From assembly GCF_014692675.1 (NCBI RefSeq), contig NZ_JABFCZ010000007.1:124001-188000 (forward strand): a stretch of 64,000 nt of DNA, read 5' to 3'. This DNA is from Roseibium aggregatum. Its GTDB lineage: Bacteria > Pseudomonadota > Alphaproteobacteria > Rhizobiales > Stappiaceae. Positions 42,995 to 52,100 of this stretch are shown in pieces. The position numbers were made by a program, and so were the translations under genes. The notes beneath the pieces are model-generated. The model was not told where the DNA came from, searched no databases, and saw only the letters and a list, made by a program, of their open reading frames with translations. Within the stretch, counting starts at the first letter, position 1, and every line of letters begins with the position of its first letter.

Positions 42995-43375
42995 TCAGAC
43001 GGGCTGAACCGTCACGACCTGGAACGTATAGAGGTCGCCGTCCTCATCCTTGATGGAGACGTATTCGCCGGGCTTAAAGGCATGGGCGCCGAAGCGGTAG
43101 CCCGCCTCGTCATCATCCTCGCCCTCGATGTCGTAGTGGAACGCCCAGGAGCCGCCCGGCTTGTGAACCAGGTGGCCGATTTCCTCTTCCTCGCCCCCCC
43201 AGAAACGGCGGACCCGGCAATGCTGACGCTCTTTTTTCCACATTGCCGCGTCGATATGGCCGCTTTCATCGAGCGGAGCGGTGAACTCGTAGCCATGGTG
43301 TGCCGAGCCTTGCGGAAACTCCTTGGTCCGGGCCAGATTCAGCCTGATCTTCCTCAAAGCCGGAAATTCACTCAT
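42995..43375 (-). CDS. Acidic conserved hypothetical protein
   Basis: A 126-residue soluble protein I cannot place in a named family. The N-terminal half has R-K-I-R-L-N-L-A-R-T-K-E-F-P and a predicted beta-rich part with H-H-G-Y-E-F; a C-R-V-R-R-F-W motif occupies the centre; the second half is acidic (E-G-E-D-D-D-E-A) and ends in a small beta barrel-like stretch. Coding is supported by its G/C-rich third positions, the single open frame and flanking terminator. Its start at 43375 has AGGAGGAC just upstream on the minus strand, an excellent ribosome site. It is divergent from the phosphotransferase/kinase gene. Confidence 0.75.
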   Translation of the reverse strand: MSEFPALRKIRLNLARTKEFPQGSAHHGYEFTAPLDESGHIDAAMWKKERQHCRVRRFWGGEEEEIGHLVHKPGGSWAFHYDIEGEDDDEAGYRFGAHAFKPGEYVSIKDEDGDLYTFQVVTVQPV

Positions 43376-43523
43376 GACAGTCCTCCTTGAAAATATTCTG
43401 CCGTGCCACAGTCATAGCAGCTAGACCGCAAGGCGATAAATACATCATTGAGAAAGATCAAACGGTTGTCGGCCCAGTTGCGGCAGATTTCAAAACAGGC
43501 AAACCAAAGGGGAAATCAGGACC

Positions 43524-45092
43524 ATGAAACCGGACATCACCCAGGACCGCGTGTTTGCCTTTCTGGAAAGCCTCACGCCGGACGATGCCTCCGGACTGAA
43601 GACAAAGCGGATCGACACCCATGCCAATACGATCGTCCTCGTCGGGGCCAAAGCCTACAAGGTCAAGCGGGCGGTCCGCTTCCCCTTCCTCGACTATTCC
43701 ACGCTAGCCCTGCGCCAGGAGGCCTGCGAGCGCGAGATCGTCTACAATTCCTGCTACGCCCAAAGCCTCTACGTGAAGGCGGTCCCGGTCACCGAGGAAG
43801 CCGACGGATCGCTGGCCCTGGACGGGGCCGGCAAGCCGGTCGAATGGGTGGTCGTCATGAACCGGTTTTCAGGGAAAGACGAACTGGACAACCTTGCCGA
43901 AGCCGGACCGTTTTCCGATGCGCTCGCCGATGATTTGGCCGCCATGATGGTGACGGCCCATGACAATGCGCCGGAGCGCGAGGCCGACGGGTTCATTGCC
44001 GAACTCAGTAGCTATGTGGAGCAGAACGCGGCCGCCTTTGCCGAGCATCCGGAGCTGTTTCCGCCGCAGGAGGCGGCCCATCTGAGCGAAAGCGCGCGGC
44101 GCTGGCTTGAGCGGATCGGCGACCTGATCCGCACCCGGGGACGGCACGGCCTGATCCGCCTGTGCCACGGCGATGCGCATCTGCGCAACATCGTGCTTCA
44201 GGACGGCAAGCCCGTGCTGTTCGACGCTGTCGAGTTCTCCGATGCAATCGCAACCGGCGACGTGCTTTACGACCTCGCCTTCCTGCTGATGGACCTTTGG
44301 GAGCGCGGACAGAGGCGCGCGGCCAACCGGGTCTTCAACCGCTATTTCGACAAGGCCCGGCGCGAGATCGATATCGACGGTCTCGCCGCCCTGCCCTTCT
44401 ACCTGATGATGCGCGCCGCAATCCGGGCGAAGATCGCCGCAAGTGCTGCACTCAACCAGTCGGAGCCGGCGGAACGCCGGCGCCAGGAAGACCAGGCCCG
44501 GGCCTATTTTCGTCATGCGCTCGACTTCCTCGATCCGCGCGAACCGGTGCTGACCGCCATCGGCGGTCTATCGGGCACGGGAAAGACGACGCTTGCCTAT
44601 GGCATCGCCCCGGAGATCGGCCGCGCGCCGGGCGCGCGGGTGCTGCGAACGGATGTCATGCGCAAGGCCCGACTGGGGCTTGAAGAAACGGAAAAGGCAC
44701 CGGCGGAGGCCTATACCAGGCAAGCGAGCGACGAAGTCTATGCGGCCATCGACCGGCAGATCCAGTCGGTGCTGGCCGCCGGACATTCGGCGATCTTCGA
44801 CGCGGTCTTCGCAGACGAGGCGGAACGGGCCCATGTGGAAGCGGTCGCCGCCCGCGTGGAAGCGCACTTTTGCGGCGTGTGGCTCAACGCGCCCGAAGCG
44901 ATCCTCAAGGACCGGGTCTCGGCCCGCAAGGGCGATGCGTCCGATGCAGACGCGGACATCGTTGCGCGCCAGCTCACCTACGATCTCGGCGACATGACGT
45001 GGGCGAGCGTCGATGCCTCCAGCTCCTTCGACGACACGCTGCGGAATGCGCGGCAGGCGCTGCAGCGGTGCGGCGTTTTTCAGAGCCCGTAG
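43524..45092 (+). CDS. Aminoglycoside phosphotransferase-like / P-loop kinase fusion
   Basis: A 522-residue two-domain protein. Residues about 20-300 are a kinase-like (APH/choline kinase) domain with the catalytic loop L-C-H-G-D-A-H-L-R-N and metal site F-D-A-V-E-F; residues about 340-515 are a P-loop kinase domain with Walker A G-G-L-S-G-T-G-K-T-T (K354). This fused COG2187/COG0645-like arrangement is widespread and uncharacterised; phosphorylation of a small molecule or of a sugar is likely, and true aminoglycoside resistance is not implied. GGGG/AAAGGGG precedes ATG 43524. The gene overlaps the converging azlD gene by 13 bases at its 3' end. Confidence 0.85.
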   Translation: MKPDITQDRVFAFLESLTPDDASGLKTKRIDTHANTIVLVGAKAYKVKRAVRFPFLDYSTLALRQEACEREIVYNSCYAQSLYVKAVPVTEEADGSLALDGAGKPVEWVVVMNRFSGKDELDNLAEAGPFSDALADDLAAMMVTAHDNAPEREADGFIAELSSYVEQNAAAFAEHPELFPPQEAAHLSESARRWLERIGDLIRTRGRHGLIRLCHGDAHLRNIVLQDGKPVLFDAVEFSDAIATGDVLYDLAFLLMDLWERGQRRAANRVFNRYFDKARREIDIDGLAALPFYLMMRAAIRAKIAASAALNQSEPAERRRQEDQARAYFRHALDFLDPREPVLTAIGGLSGTGKTTLAYGIAPEIGRAPGARVLRTDVMRKARLGLEETEKAPAEAYTRQASDEVYAAIDRQIQSVLAAGHSAIFDAVFADEAERAHVEAVAARVEAHFCGVWLNAPEAILKDRVSARKGDASDADADIVARQLTYDLGDMTWASVDASSSFDDTLRNARQALQRCGVFQSP

Positions 45093-45400
45093 CCGCGCAT
45101 GGCGGCGGCGGCCCCGACCGCGAAGACCACCGCGATGAATTCCTTGCGGACCCATGCCATGACGACCGCCGACACGACCAGGCAGAGCATTACAGGCACG
45201 CCGCCCTTCAGAGCGATCGGCAGGATGGTGGAGACGATGATCGCACCCGGCAGCGCTTCCAGCGCGCGGTGGATCCTGGGCGTCAGCGGAATGCGGCCCA
45301 TGATCCAGTAGCCGCCGGCGCGCATGGCATAGGTGACGGCCGTCATGCCGGCGATGGCGAGCAGGAACATGCCGTCGACGGAAAAGACCGCGTCAGTCAT
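45080..45400 (-). CDS. azlD: AzlD family branched-chain amino acid exporter subunit
   Basis: A 106-residue membrane protein with four hydrophobic segments and the AzlD signature Y-A-M-R-A-G-G-Y-W-I-M-G. It forms with AzlC an exporter of branched-chain amino acids or analogues. I start at ATG 45400, which overlaps the end of azlC by eight bases; the upstream in-frame Met at 45418 would lie inside azlC. It converges on the kinase fusion gene. Confidence 0.85.
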   Translation of the reverse strand: MTDAVFSVDGMFLLAIAGMTAVTYAMRAGGYWIMGRIPLTPRIHRALEALPGAIIVSTILPIALKGGVPVMLCLVVSAVVMAWVRKEFIAVVFAVGAAAAMRGYGL

Positions 45401-46094
45401 CGAGGAACGCCCCCGCAACTGCGCCCGACACCGCGCCGGTCAGGATGCCCCAGTAACCGCCGAACAGATACCAGGTCGCAATCGCCACCCCGCCGGCCAC
45501 GGCCCAGCTCAGCGTCTGGCGCCGCCCTTTCCACAAAGGCACCAAGAGGGCGACGAAGAAGGCCGGCATGATGACGTCGAGCCCCCAAACCTTCGGGTCG
45601 GACACCAGGCTGCCGAGGAAGTAGCCGGGTATCACGGAGAGGCTCCAGACGGTCCAGGTGAAGATGCCACTGCCGAGATAGATGCCCCAGTCGCGCTCGC
45701 CCTCATTGTATTGGCGAAGGGTGAGCAGCCAGTTGATGTCGGTCAGCAGGAACAGCGAAGGATAGGTCTGGATGCCCGGCACCTGGCCGAGCCAGGGCCT
45801 TAGGCTTGCCCCGATCAGGAGCATGCGCATGTTGACGGCCGCTGTCACGCCGATCATCGCCAGGCACCCGGCCCATGTCAGCGGATCGCCGTAGACCTCC
45901 ATGGCCACGAACTGGGACGCACCTGCGTAAACAAAGGAGTTGATCAGCAGCGTTTCGGCAAAGGTCAGCCCCTTCTGTGCGGCGACCGTGCCGAAGGCGG
46001 CGCCGAAGGCGATCACCCCGGGCAGGATCGGCAGGCACAACAGGGCCCCACGCACGCAACCGCTCGCGGTCAAAGAAATCCGATTTTCCGTCAT
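45393..46094 (-). CDS. azlC: AzlC family branched-chain amino acid exporter subunit
   Basis: A 233-residue inner-membrane protein of the LIV-E/AzlC family, with about seven hydrophobic segments. The N-terminal part has the typical L-P-I-L-P-G-V-I-A-F-G-A-A-F-G and Y-A-G-A-S-Q-F motifs. Together with the overlapping AzlD it probably exports branched-chain or similar amino acids. ATG 46094 is used; a TTG two codons upstream is possible and no strong ribosome site distinguishes them. No Lrp-type regulator is adjacent. Confidence 0.87.
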   Translation of the reverse strand: MTENRISLTASGCVRGALLCLPILPGVIAFGAAFGTVAAQKGLTFAETLLINSFVYAGASQFVAMEVYGDPLTWAGCLAMIGVTAAVNMRMLLIGASLRPWLGQVPGIQTYPSLFLLTDINWLLTLRQYNEGERDWGIYLGSGIFTWTVWSLSVIPGYFLGSLVSDPKVWGLDVIMPAFFVALLVPLWKGRRQTLSWAVAGGVAIATWYLFGGYWGILTGAVSGAVAGAFLDD

Positions 46095-46245
46095 TCCCAA
46101 ATCTGTCGAGAGGCGCGCCGGTCGAAGGACCGATCAAAGCGTTGGGCGATAAGTTATCTCACCATGGCCCGCGGGCCGGCCGCGGACCAATAAAATCTTG
46201 TGATCCGATCATTCACGGTGCTGCTGAAACGACCGGGTTCCGGTC

Positions 46246-47073
46246 CTAAAACAGCACGCCGTAAATCATGCGCAGGCCGGTGAAGCCGAGGAACAGGGCG
46301 AAGACCAGCTTCAGTTTCGACGGATCGATCGTATGGGCGATCTTCGCGCCCAGCGGTGCAGCAAAGGTCGAGGCCGGAATGATCAGGAAGAAGCCGATCA
46401 GGTTGACGTAGCCGAGGGAGAACGGCGGACGGTCGGGTTCGCCCAGACCGAAATAGATCGACAGCAAGGTGCCGGGAACGGCGATGATCAGCCCGATGGC
46501 GGCGGCGGTGCCGACGGCCTTGCGGATCGGATAGTTGAACAGCGTCAGGGTTGGAACCCCCAGGGTTCCGCCGCCGATGCCCATCATGACCGAAATGCCG
46601 CCGATGATGAAACCGATCAGTTCCTTGACCGGGGATCCGGGAAGCTTTTCGGCAAGCGCGGATCCGTCCTTGCGGAACAGCATGTTCGCCGAAACGGCAA
46701 GCGCGACCACACCGAAGATGAGGGTCAGCGAACCGCCGGAAATGTTGCCGGCAAGCGTCGCACCGGCGATCACGCCGAGGCCGATCGCCCACCACCAGCG
46801 CTTCAGAAGATCCACATCGACGCTGCCGCGCTTCCAGTGGGCGCGCGCCGACGAGGTTCCCGTCGCCAGGATGGTCGCAAGCGATGTGCCGACCGCCACG
46901 TGCATCAGGACGGACTGGTCGATCTTGAGGGCCGTGAACATGTAATAGAGCACCGGCACGATGACGATGCCGCCGCCCACGCCCAGGAGCCCCGCAACGA
47001 TCCCGGCCACCAGGCCCGTTGCCAGAAGTGCCGCCGCCAGAAGCGCCAGCTCGAACATGCTGAAGTCAGCCAT
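46246..47073 (-). CDS. TauE/SafE family membrane permease
   Basis: A 275-residue protein with about eight hydrophobic segments in two related halves. Both halves carry the family glycine motif: G-L-L-G-V-G-G-G-I-V-I-V-P and M-G-I-G-G-G-T-L-G-V-P. Members export or import sulfite, sulfoacetate, sulfonates and other organic anions; the substrate is unknown here. The start at 47073 is followed by M-A-D-F-S-M-F. It stands alone, upstream of azlCD on the same strand with a 151-base gap. Confidence 0.88.
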   Translation of the reverse strand: MADFSMFELALLAAALLATGLVAGIVAGLLGVGGGIVIVPVLYYMFTALKIDQSVLMHVAVGTSLATILATGTSSARAHWKRGSVDVDLLKRWWWAIGLGVIAGATLAGNISGGSLTLIFGVVALAVSANMLFRKDGSALAEKLPGSPVKELIGFIIGGISVMMGIGGGTLGVPTLTLFNYPIRKAVGTAAAIGLIIAVPGTLLSIYFGLGEPDRPPFSLGYVNLIGFFLIIPASTFAAPLGAKIAHTIDPSKLKLVFALFLGFTGLRMIYGVLF

Positions 47074-47330
47074 TTGTTTTCCGATTCACAATTCCAGAAT
47101 TTGCGGCACCATACAGGGGAGACCCGCCCGAACGCCAGCACACATAACTGTTGCCATTTCAGAACAAAAGCCGGGATTTATTCCCGGTTGTGGTGACGCG
47201 GGTTGCAGCCGGCCAACTGGCAGTCGTGAACCGCATCGAACATGCCGGCGAAAAATGACCCCTTGCCCACGACGTTCACCTTCAAGACGGTGCTCGGGCC
47301 GGATAAATGAATAATTTTCAATGGGAGAAA

Positions 47331-47407
47331 TGGTACAGACGGGTGGATTCGAACCACCGACCTTCGGAGCCACAATCCGACGCTCTAACCAACTGAGCTA
47401 CGTCTGC
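47331..47407 (-). tRNA. tRNA-His (GTG)
   Basis: On the minus strand a 77-base cloverleaf starts GCAGACG and ends CGTCTGT-A-CCA. The D loop has AGCTCAGTTGG, the anticodon loop is TTGTGGC (anticodon GTG, His) on a TCGGA/TCCGA stem, and the T loop is TTCGAAT on GGTGG/CCACC. The CCA end is encoded. The discriminator is A73, the first pair is G1-U72, and the base before G1 is T, so the G-1 normally diagnostic of tRNA-His is not encoded. This is the known alphaproteobacterial form. Confidence 0.96.
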
Positions 47408-47571
47408 AAATGTCGAAGTGGCGCGGAACCTATTGGGTTCGGGCGCCCGTTTCAAGGGGGTCTTCTAACCGGCTTTCAGTCTGTCCACAAGCGGGAATTT
47501 TATCAAGAGCCCGCCCCGCCGCTTGAAGGAAACAAGCCGCGCTGCCGGTCCCGCCGGGCGGGGTCAGACAG

Positions 47572-47607
47572 AAAAAACGCCCCGGCACCTGGGCACCGGG
47601 GCGTTTT
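47572..47607 (-). terminator. Terminator after the first phasin gene
   Basis: Perfect 12-base arms (AAAACGCCCCGG and CCGGGGCGTTTT) with a 10-base loop; the minus strand continues in T residues. It lies 25 bases after the phasin stop. Confidence 0.9.
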
Positions 47608-47631
47608 GTCAATTCAAGCGAAAGAGGCGCC

Positions 47632-48141
47632 TCAGGCGACCTTCATTTCCTTGAAGGTCTTTTCGACGGCTTCCTTGACCGGAGCGGTCACGTCGGTGCT
47701 CAGCTTGGTCGCGAACTCCTGCATGTCCTTGGTCTGGGTGCTCAGAGCGTCGAACTGCTGACGGGTAAAGGTCGACTGCAGCTCGATGACTTCGGCGAGC
47801 GACTTGGCAGCCATCAGATCCTTCATGAAGGAAAAGGTGGCGTCGGCGTTCGACTTGGCCGCGTCGACTGCCTTGTGGTTGAATTCGACAACGCCCTGAC
47901 GGGACGTTTCGAAGGTGTCTTCCATCAGGTCGGTTGCGTCTTCAGCGGCCGTCTTCACCTTGGCATAGGTGTCGCGGGCCTGCTCGATGCTCTTTTCGGT
48001 CGCTTCACGGAAAGCAGCCGGGATTTCCATTTTCGGCATGGCAAAAGCCTCGAAGTTCGGGAAAGCGAAGTCCGGTCCAGACTTGGTCGTCTTGGTGGAA
48101 CGGGTCTTCGGTGCAGCTTTTGCCGTCGTCGTGTCACTCAT
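47632..48141 (-). CDS. Phasin family protein
   Basis: A 169-residue protein that should coat polyhydroxyalkanoate granules. The N-terminus is a Thr/Lys/Ala-rich linker; residues about 45-165 form the long amphipathic helices of the phasin_2 type with F-R-E-A-T-E-K-S-I-E-Q-A and a central V-V-E-F-N-H-K-A. I start at ATG 48141, eight bases behind AGGAG; eleven further open codons precede it. A second phasin gene follows upstream on the same strand but behind its own hairpin, so each may have its own promoter. A TGCA-rich palindrome 114 bases upstream is a candidate PhaR site. Confidence 0.9.
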   Translation of the reverse strand: MSDTTTAKAAPKTRSTKTTKSGPDFAFPNFEAFAMPKMEIPAAFREATEKSIEQARDTYAKVKTAAEDATDLMEDTFETSRQGVVEFNHKAVDAAKSNADATFSFMKDLMAAKSLAEVIELQSTFTRQQFDALSTQTKDMQEFATKLSTDVTAPVKEAVEKTFKEMKVA

Positions 48142-48254
48142 GATCTCATCTCCTAAATGTTCGGATGCGATCATCTACAATCTCGTGTTGCCCGCCGAAC
48201 GTGTCGTGGCGAGCCTTGTCGTCATCCGCATGCTCAAGATAGGGGATCTTTTGC

Positions 48255-48280
48255 TGCATTGCAACATATATTGCACTGCA
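48255..48280. promoter_or_regulatory. Candidate PhaR-type operator before the phasin gene
   Basis: Inverted repeat TGCATTGCAA-(6)-TTGCACTGCA with one mismatch. PhaR repressors of granule-forming alphaproteobacteria bind TGC/GCA-rich sites before phasin genes; spacing and sequence fit, but no phaR gene is in the window. Confidence 0.5.
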
Positions 48281-48404
48281 CAATTAATTTTTTAGCGGTA
48301 TTCCGCCGGAATTCGCGTTTGGCATGCGCTCAAGGAATTGAAATAGCGACTGAATTTTCCGCGTCCTGTTTTCAAAAAAAATTTTATCCGGCCTCAAAAC
48401 GCAA

Positions 48405-48427
48405 ATGCGCCGGTCGAACCGGCGCAT
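48405..48427 (-). terminator. Hairpin after the second phasin gene
   Basis: Perfect 10-base arms ATGCGCCGGT and ACCGGCGCAT around CGA, 31 bases after the stop; the minus strand continues TTGCGTTTTG. Confidence 0.7.
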
Positions 48428-48457
48428 CTGTTCATTCATCGGCTCTGGCGTAAAGCG

Positions 48458-48841
48458 TCAGCTCTTGGCGGACTTGGCCGCGTCCTGGGCCGCCTTGGTC
48501 GCCGTGTCGCTGATATCGCGGGCCTGCTCGCCGAGCGTTTCCATCTGCTTGTGCAGATAACCCTGCTGCAGCGACATGATTTCCTCCATGTCCTTTGCCC
48601 GGACCATCTCCTGGGCGAACTTGAAGGCCGCGTCGACCTGTTCCTCGGCGAAAGTGAGCGCCTTGCGGTTCACGTCGCTTGTCCCCGTCTGCATCGCGCT
48701 GGCGGAGTCTTCCACCTTGGAGACCGCCTGCTGGGTGACGTTCATGAAATCGTCAAAGGCCTTGCGCGCCTGGTCGACGCTCTTCTCGGCGAAATCACGC
48801 ATCTGCTCGGGAATTTCAAAACCACTCTTACCTGCCGCCAT
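48458..48841 (-). CDS. Second phasin family protein
   Basis: A 127-residue phasin, shorter than its neighbour because it lacks the linker at the N-terminus. The core helices are recognisable (M-R-D-F-A-E-K-S-V-D-Q-A-R-K-A-F-D-D and K-A-L-T-F-A-E-E-Q-V-D-A-A-F). It probably binds granule surfaces and may also form hetero-oligomers with the other phasin. ATG 48841 has GAGGA upstream; the frame stays open 37 codons further, but that part is not phasin-like and is rich in Arg and Pro. The two genes are probably old duplicates. Confidence 0.88.
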   Translation of the reverse strand: MAAGKSGFEIPEQMRDFAEKSVDQARKAFDDFMNVTQQAVSKVEDSASAMQTGTSDVNRKALTFAEEQVDAAFKFAQEMVRAKDMEEIMSLQQGYLHKQMETLGEQARDISDTATKAAQDAAKSAKS

Positions 48842-49102
48842 GGATTTGGTCCTCAAAACTCGTGCCCTGTGCGAAACGTCTCCCGCCGCGGCGAGAGCAT
48901 CGCAATTTTTGGTAACACGGCGCGGCGGCAACGGCAAATCCGACAATGTCAATTAACTACGCCTTCACTCGGGTGCCTTAAGACCGGCACTTGGCGTGGA
49001 CGCTCCCGGCCTTTAGCGGTATTAACGGGGAGTTTACCACTATTAGGGTGCGGGGGCCCTGACCGCCTGCCGACGTCTCTCGATCTCGTGTGGAGTTGAG
49101 CC

Positions 49103-52100
49103 TTGGACAACCAGCTGCAGACCTTCGTAGAGCTCAGCACGCTTCCGGCACTGGCGGAGCTGGCCGGCGATGCGCGCGCGGCCTGGGTCTGGTCGGCTGA
49201 CGGTTCGCGGATCCTGTGGGCGAACGCGGCCGGAGCGTCTTTCTTTTCCGTGCGGGGGATTGGCGGGTTCTCGAGGTTGAGCGGTCTGGCGCGCTCGCCC
49301 GCGCGGCCGCACATCGCCCGCATTGCCACCTCCGGCGACACGGAGCGCATGAGCATCGACCGGCTGCGGTTCTACCGGGGCCTGCGCGTCCTGCTTCTGA
49401 CCTGCCAGTGCCAGCGGCTGGTGCTGCCGGACGGGCATGACGCCGCCCTGATCGTCTGCGGCGACAAGGGCCTGGCGCTGACCGAACCGCCCTTCCCGGC
49501 GTTTCTGGACCTCCTGGCAGGAAACGACCGGAGCGCCTTCCTGATCGAACCGGACGGCGCTGTCGGCGCCCGTTGCGGCGATCTGGCCGGTGCGCCGGAA
49601 ACAGCTCCGCTCGAAGGCTCTGAAACCGTCCGCTTTGCGCCGGTGCAGATGGAGGACGGCTATCACGACGCCGCCGTCTTCCGCCTCGACCCGTCACGCA
49701 CGCTCGCGCTTGTCGAAAACGAAGTCCTGGAAGATATGCCTGTCGAGGAGGCCGAAGCATCCGAACAGGCCGCGCCTTTGCCCGAAGAGGCCGCAACTGA
49801 CACCGGCGCGGATGAGGCCCAGGAGCCCACTGGCAACCGGGATCTCTGGGTCCGGGCCCAGGACGTTCTGGAAGACGAGACAGACGACAACGACGGCGAA
49901 GAAGACGGCGACTACGCCGGAGAGGCGGTAGCGGAAGCTGCAGAAGTCGTCCCGGCAGAACCTGCTGCCGAACCGGTAACGGAACCGCCTGCGGCGCCCG
50001 AACCCGCGGCGGTCGCGACGAACGACGACGGCTTTCAGTTTGTTGCCCGGCGCAGGCCGGTGCGTTTCGCCTGGCAGATGGATATCGACCAGCGCGTCAC
50101 CTTCATTTCCGACGAATTCGCCGAAACGATGGGACCGGCGGCGGCCGACATCGTCGGCAGAACCTGGGCGGAAATCGCGGAAAGCTTCGGCATCGACCGG
50201 AACGGCAAGATCGCCAGGGCGCTCGACCGGCGCGATACCTGGAGCTGCAAGACCGTCAACTGGCCCGTATCCGGCGCAGCACTGAGGGTTCCCGTCGACA
50301 TGGCGGCCCTGCCCGCCTTCAACCGGGACCGGGCCTTCGAAGGCTATCGCGGTTTCGGTGTCTGCCGGAGTGCGGACGTCATCGAGGATCCGGACGGTCC
50401 GTTGCTGCCGGCCTCCCTGCCGGTTGCGGACGCATTGCCGGAAGCCCCGGCAGTCGAAGCGGAAGCACCGCTTCCCAGCGTAGCCGAGAGCATCGAGCCG
50501 GAAGCTGAAACGCCCGAAGTTGAAGCGCCTGAAGTTGAAGTTCCGGAGATCGAAACCCCGGAAGCCGAAGCTGAAATTCCGTCTGCTGTGGAACCGGAGA
50601 CCCCGGAAGAAGAACCGGCCGCGGAGGCGGAAGAACCCTCCGAGGAACCGGCAGAAGAAATCGAGGCTGTCGTTCCACAGGCTGCGAAGCCCGACGCCTT
50701 TTCCGGAGAAAACTCGCTCGGCTCCAGTGTTGCCGCCATTGTCGAAGGGCTGACGCCCCGGGCGGAGGAGACACAGGCGGAGGAGACGCAGGCGGAAACG
50801 CCGGAAGCGGAAGAACCGGAAGCCGCAACCGTCCAGGACAATGAAGAAGCGCCTCAAGACGAGGACGCGGTTGAAGCCGAGGGCGAAGAAACCGCTGAAG
50901 AGGTTGAAGGCGCCCCGGCGCAAGTGGCTGAGGAAGAGAGCCCGGCGGAACCCGTAGAGGCCGCTTCGGAGGAGGTCGTTCCGAACTACAAATGGGACGA
51001 AACGCCCTCCGAACCCGCAACCGACAGCGAGCCGCAGGGCATTTCCGGCCCCGCGCCGCTAAAGCCGGCTGAAATCGAAACCGCGGTCAAGACCCTTGCC
51101 AAGTCCTACGACCAGAAGCGCAAGCAGATGTCCGACGTCAGCCGCTTCGCCATCGAGGATGAAACGCCGTCTCTGGAGCCGGAACCGACCGCCACTGCAG
51201 ACGAAGAGCCGGCCGAACCGGTTGCCGAACCTTCTGAAAACGTCGGCGTGGACCTGACCGGGGACATCGAGGCCAGGACCGAAGCCGACGAGGAACGTGA
51301 GTTCTTCGATGAAACGGCGGCCTTCAAGGAGGTCGAACTCGATCTGGGCCTCGAAGAGGAAAAGCCCGCAAAGGAAAAGGGGACGTCCGCGCAGCTGACC
51401 CTGGTCACCGGCGACGGGCCGGCGAAGGAGACGCCGGGTCCCGCGGCTCCGTCCGCTCCGGTTCCGGACGGCGACGACAAGGTGGTTCGCCTCACCGGCC
51501 GCAGCAAGCCGCGCCTGGTGCCGGTTGACACCTCGCGCCTGTCCAAACCGGAACGGGAGGCTTTCCGCAAGATCGCGGAGGCTCTGGGCGCGCGGCTCGA
51601 AGGCGACTTCGACGAGGAAGGCCCTGCCGAGGAAGCCGAAGCGCTGGAAACGGCGGCGGGACCGACCGCGGAACGTCAGGCCGGTCCGATTCATCCGCGC
51701 CTGCTCGACCGCCTGCCGATCGGCATCGCCATCGCAAGCGACCGCGAGGTGCTCTACGCCAACGACACGCTCCTCGATCTTCTGGGCTACCCGAACCTGG
51801 CCGCGCTTGGCGAGGCCGGCGGACTGGAAGCCGTCTTCGCCGACCACACGGAAGACAACCTGCCCGATGCGGAAGGCATGGACGGCGTTGTCGACGGCAT
51901 GCTGAAGGTCCGGCTTGCCGGCGGCGGATCCCGGGCCGTCGACGCGCGCATGCATTCCGTTCCCTGGAACGGCGGACGCGGCCTGATGATTTCCATTACC
52001 GAGCGCCCCAAGTCGCCGGCAGCGCCGGCACCCGTGGCCGTTCCGGAAGAGCCGACGCAGGAACTTCAAAAGGCGCAGGCCCTGATCGCCGAGATGGACA

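Larger units (their letters stand above)
48142..48457. other. AT-rich gap between the two phasin genes
   Basis: 316 bases without a coding frame. It holds a TGCA palindrome (48255-48280), an A/T-rich run near 48360-48390, and the terminator hairpin of the upstream phasin gene (48405-48427). Confidence 0.6.

Noticed and set aside
43524..45092. Aminoglycoside resistance gene
   Set aside because: The APH-like domain belongs to a broad kinase superfamily and is fused to a P-loop kinase; there is no sign of a mobile resistance context.
47321..47761. Open frame running through tRNA-His
   Set aside because: It covers the tRNA in antisense and the phasin terminator; its translation has the Q-T-G-G-F-E-P-P-T typical of false genes called across tRNAs.
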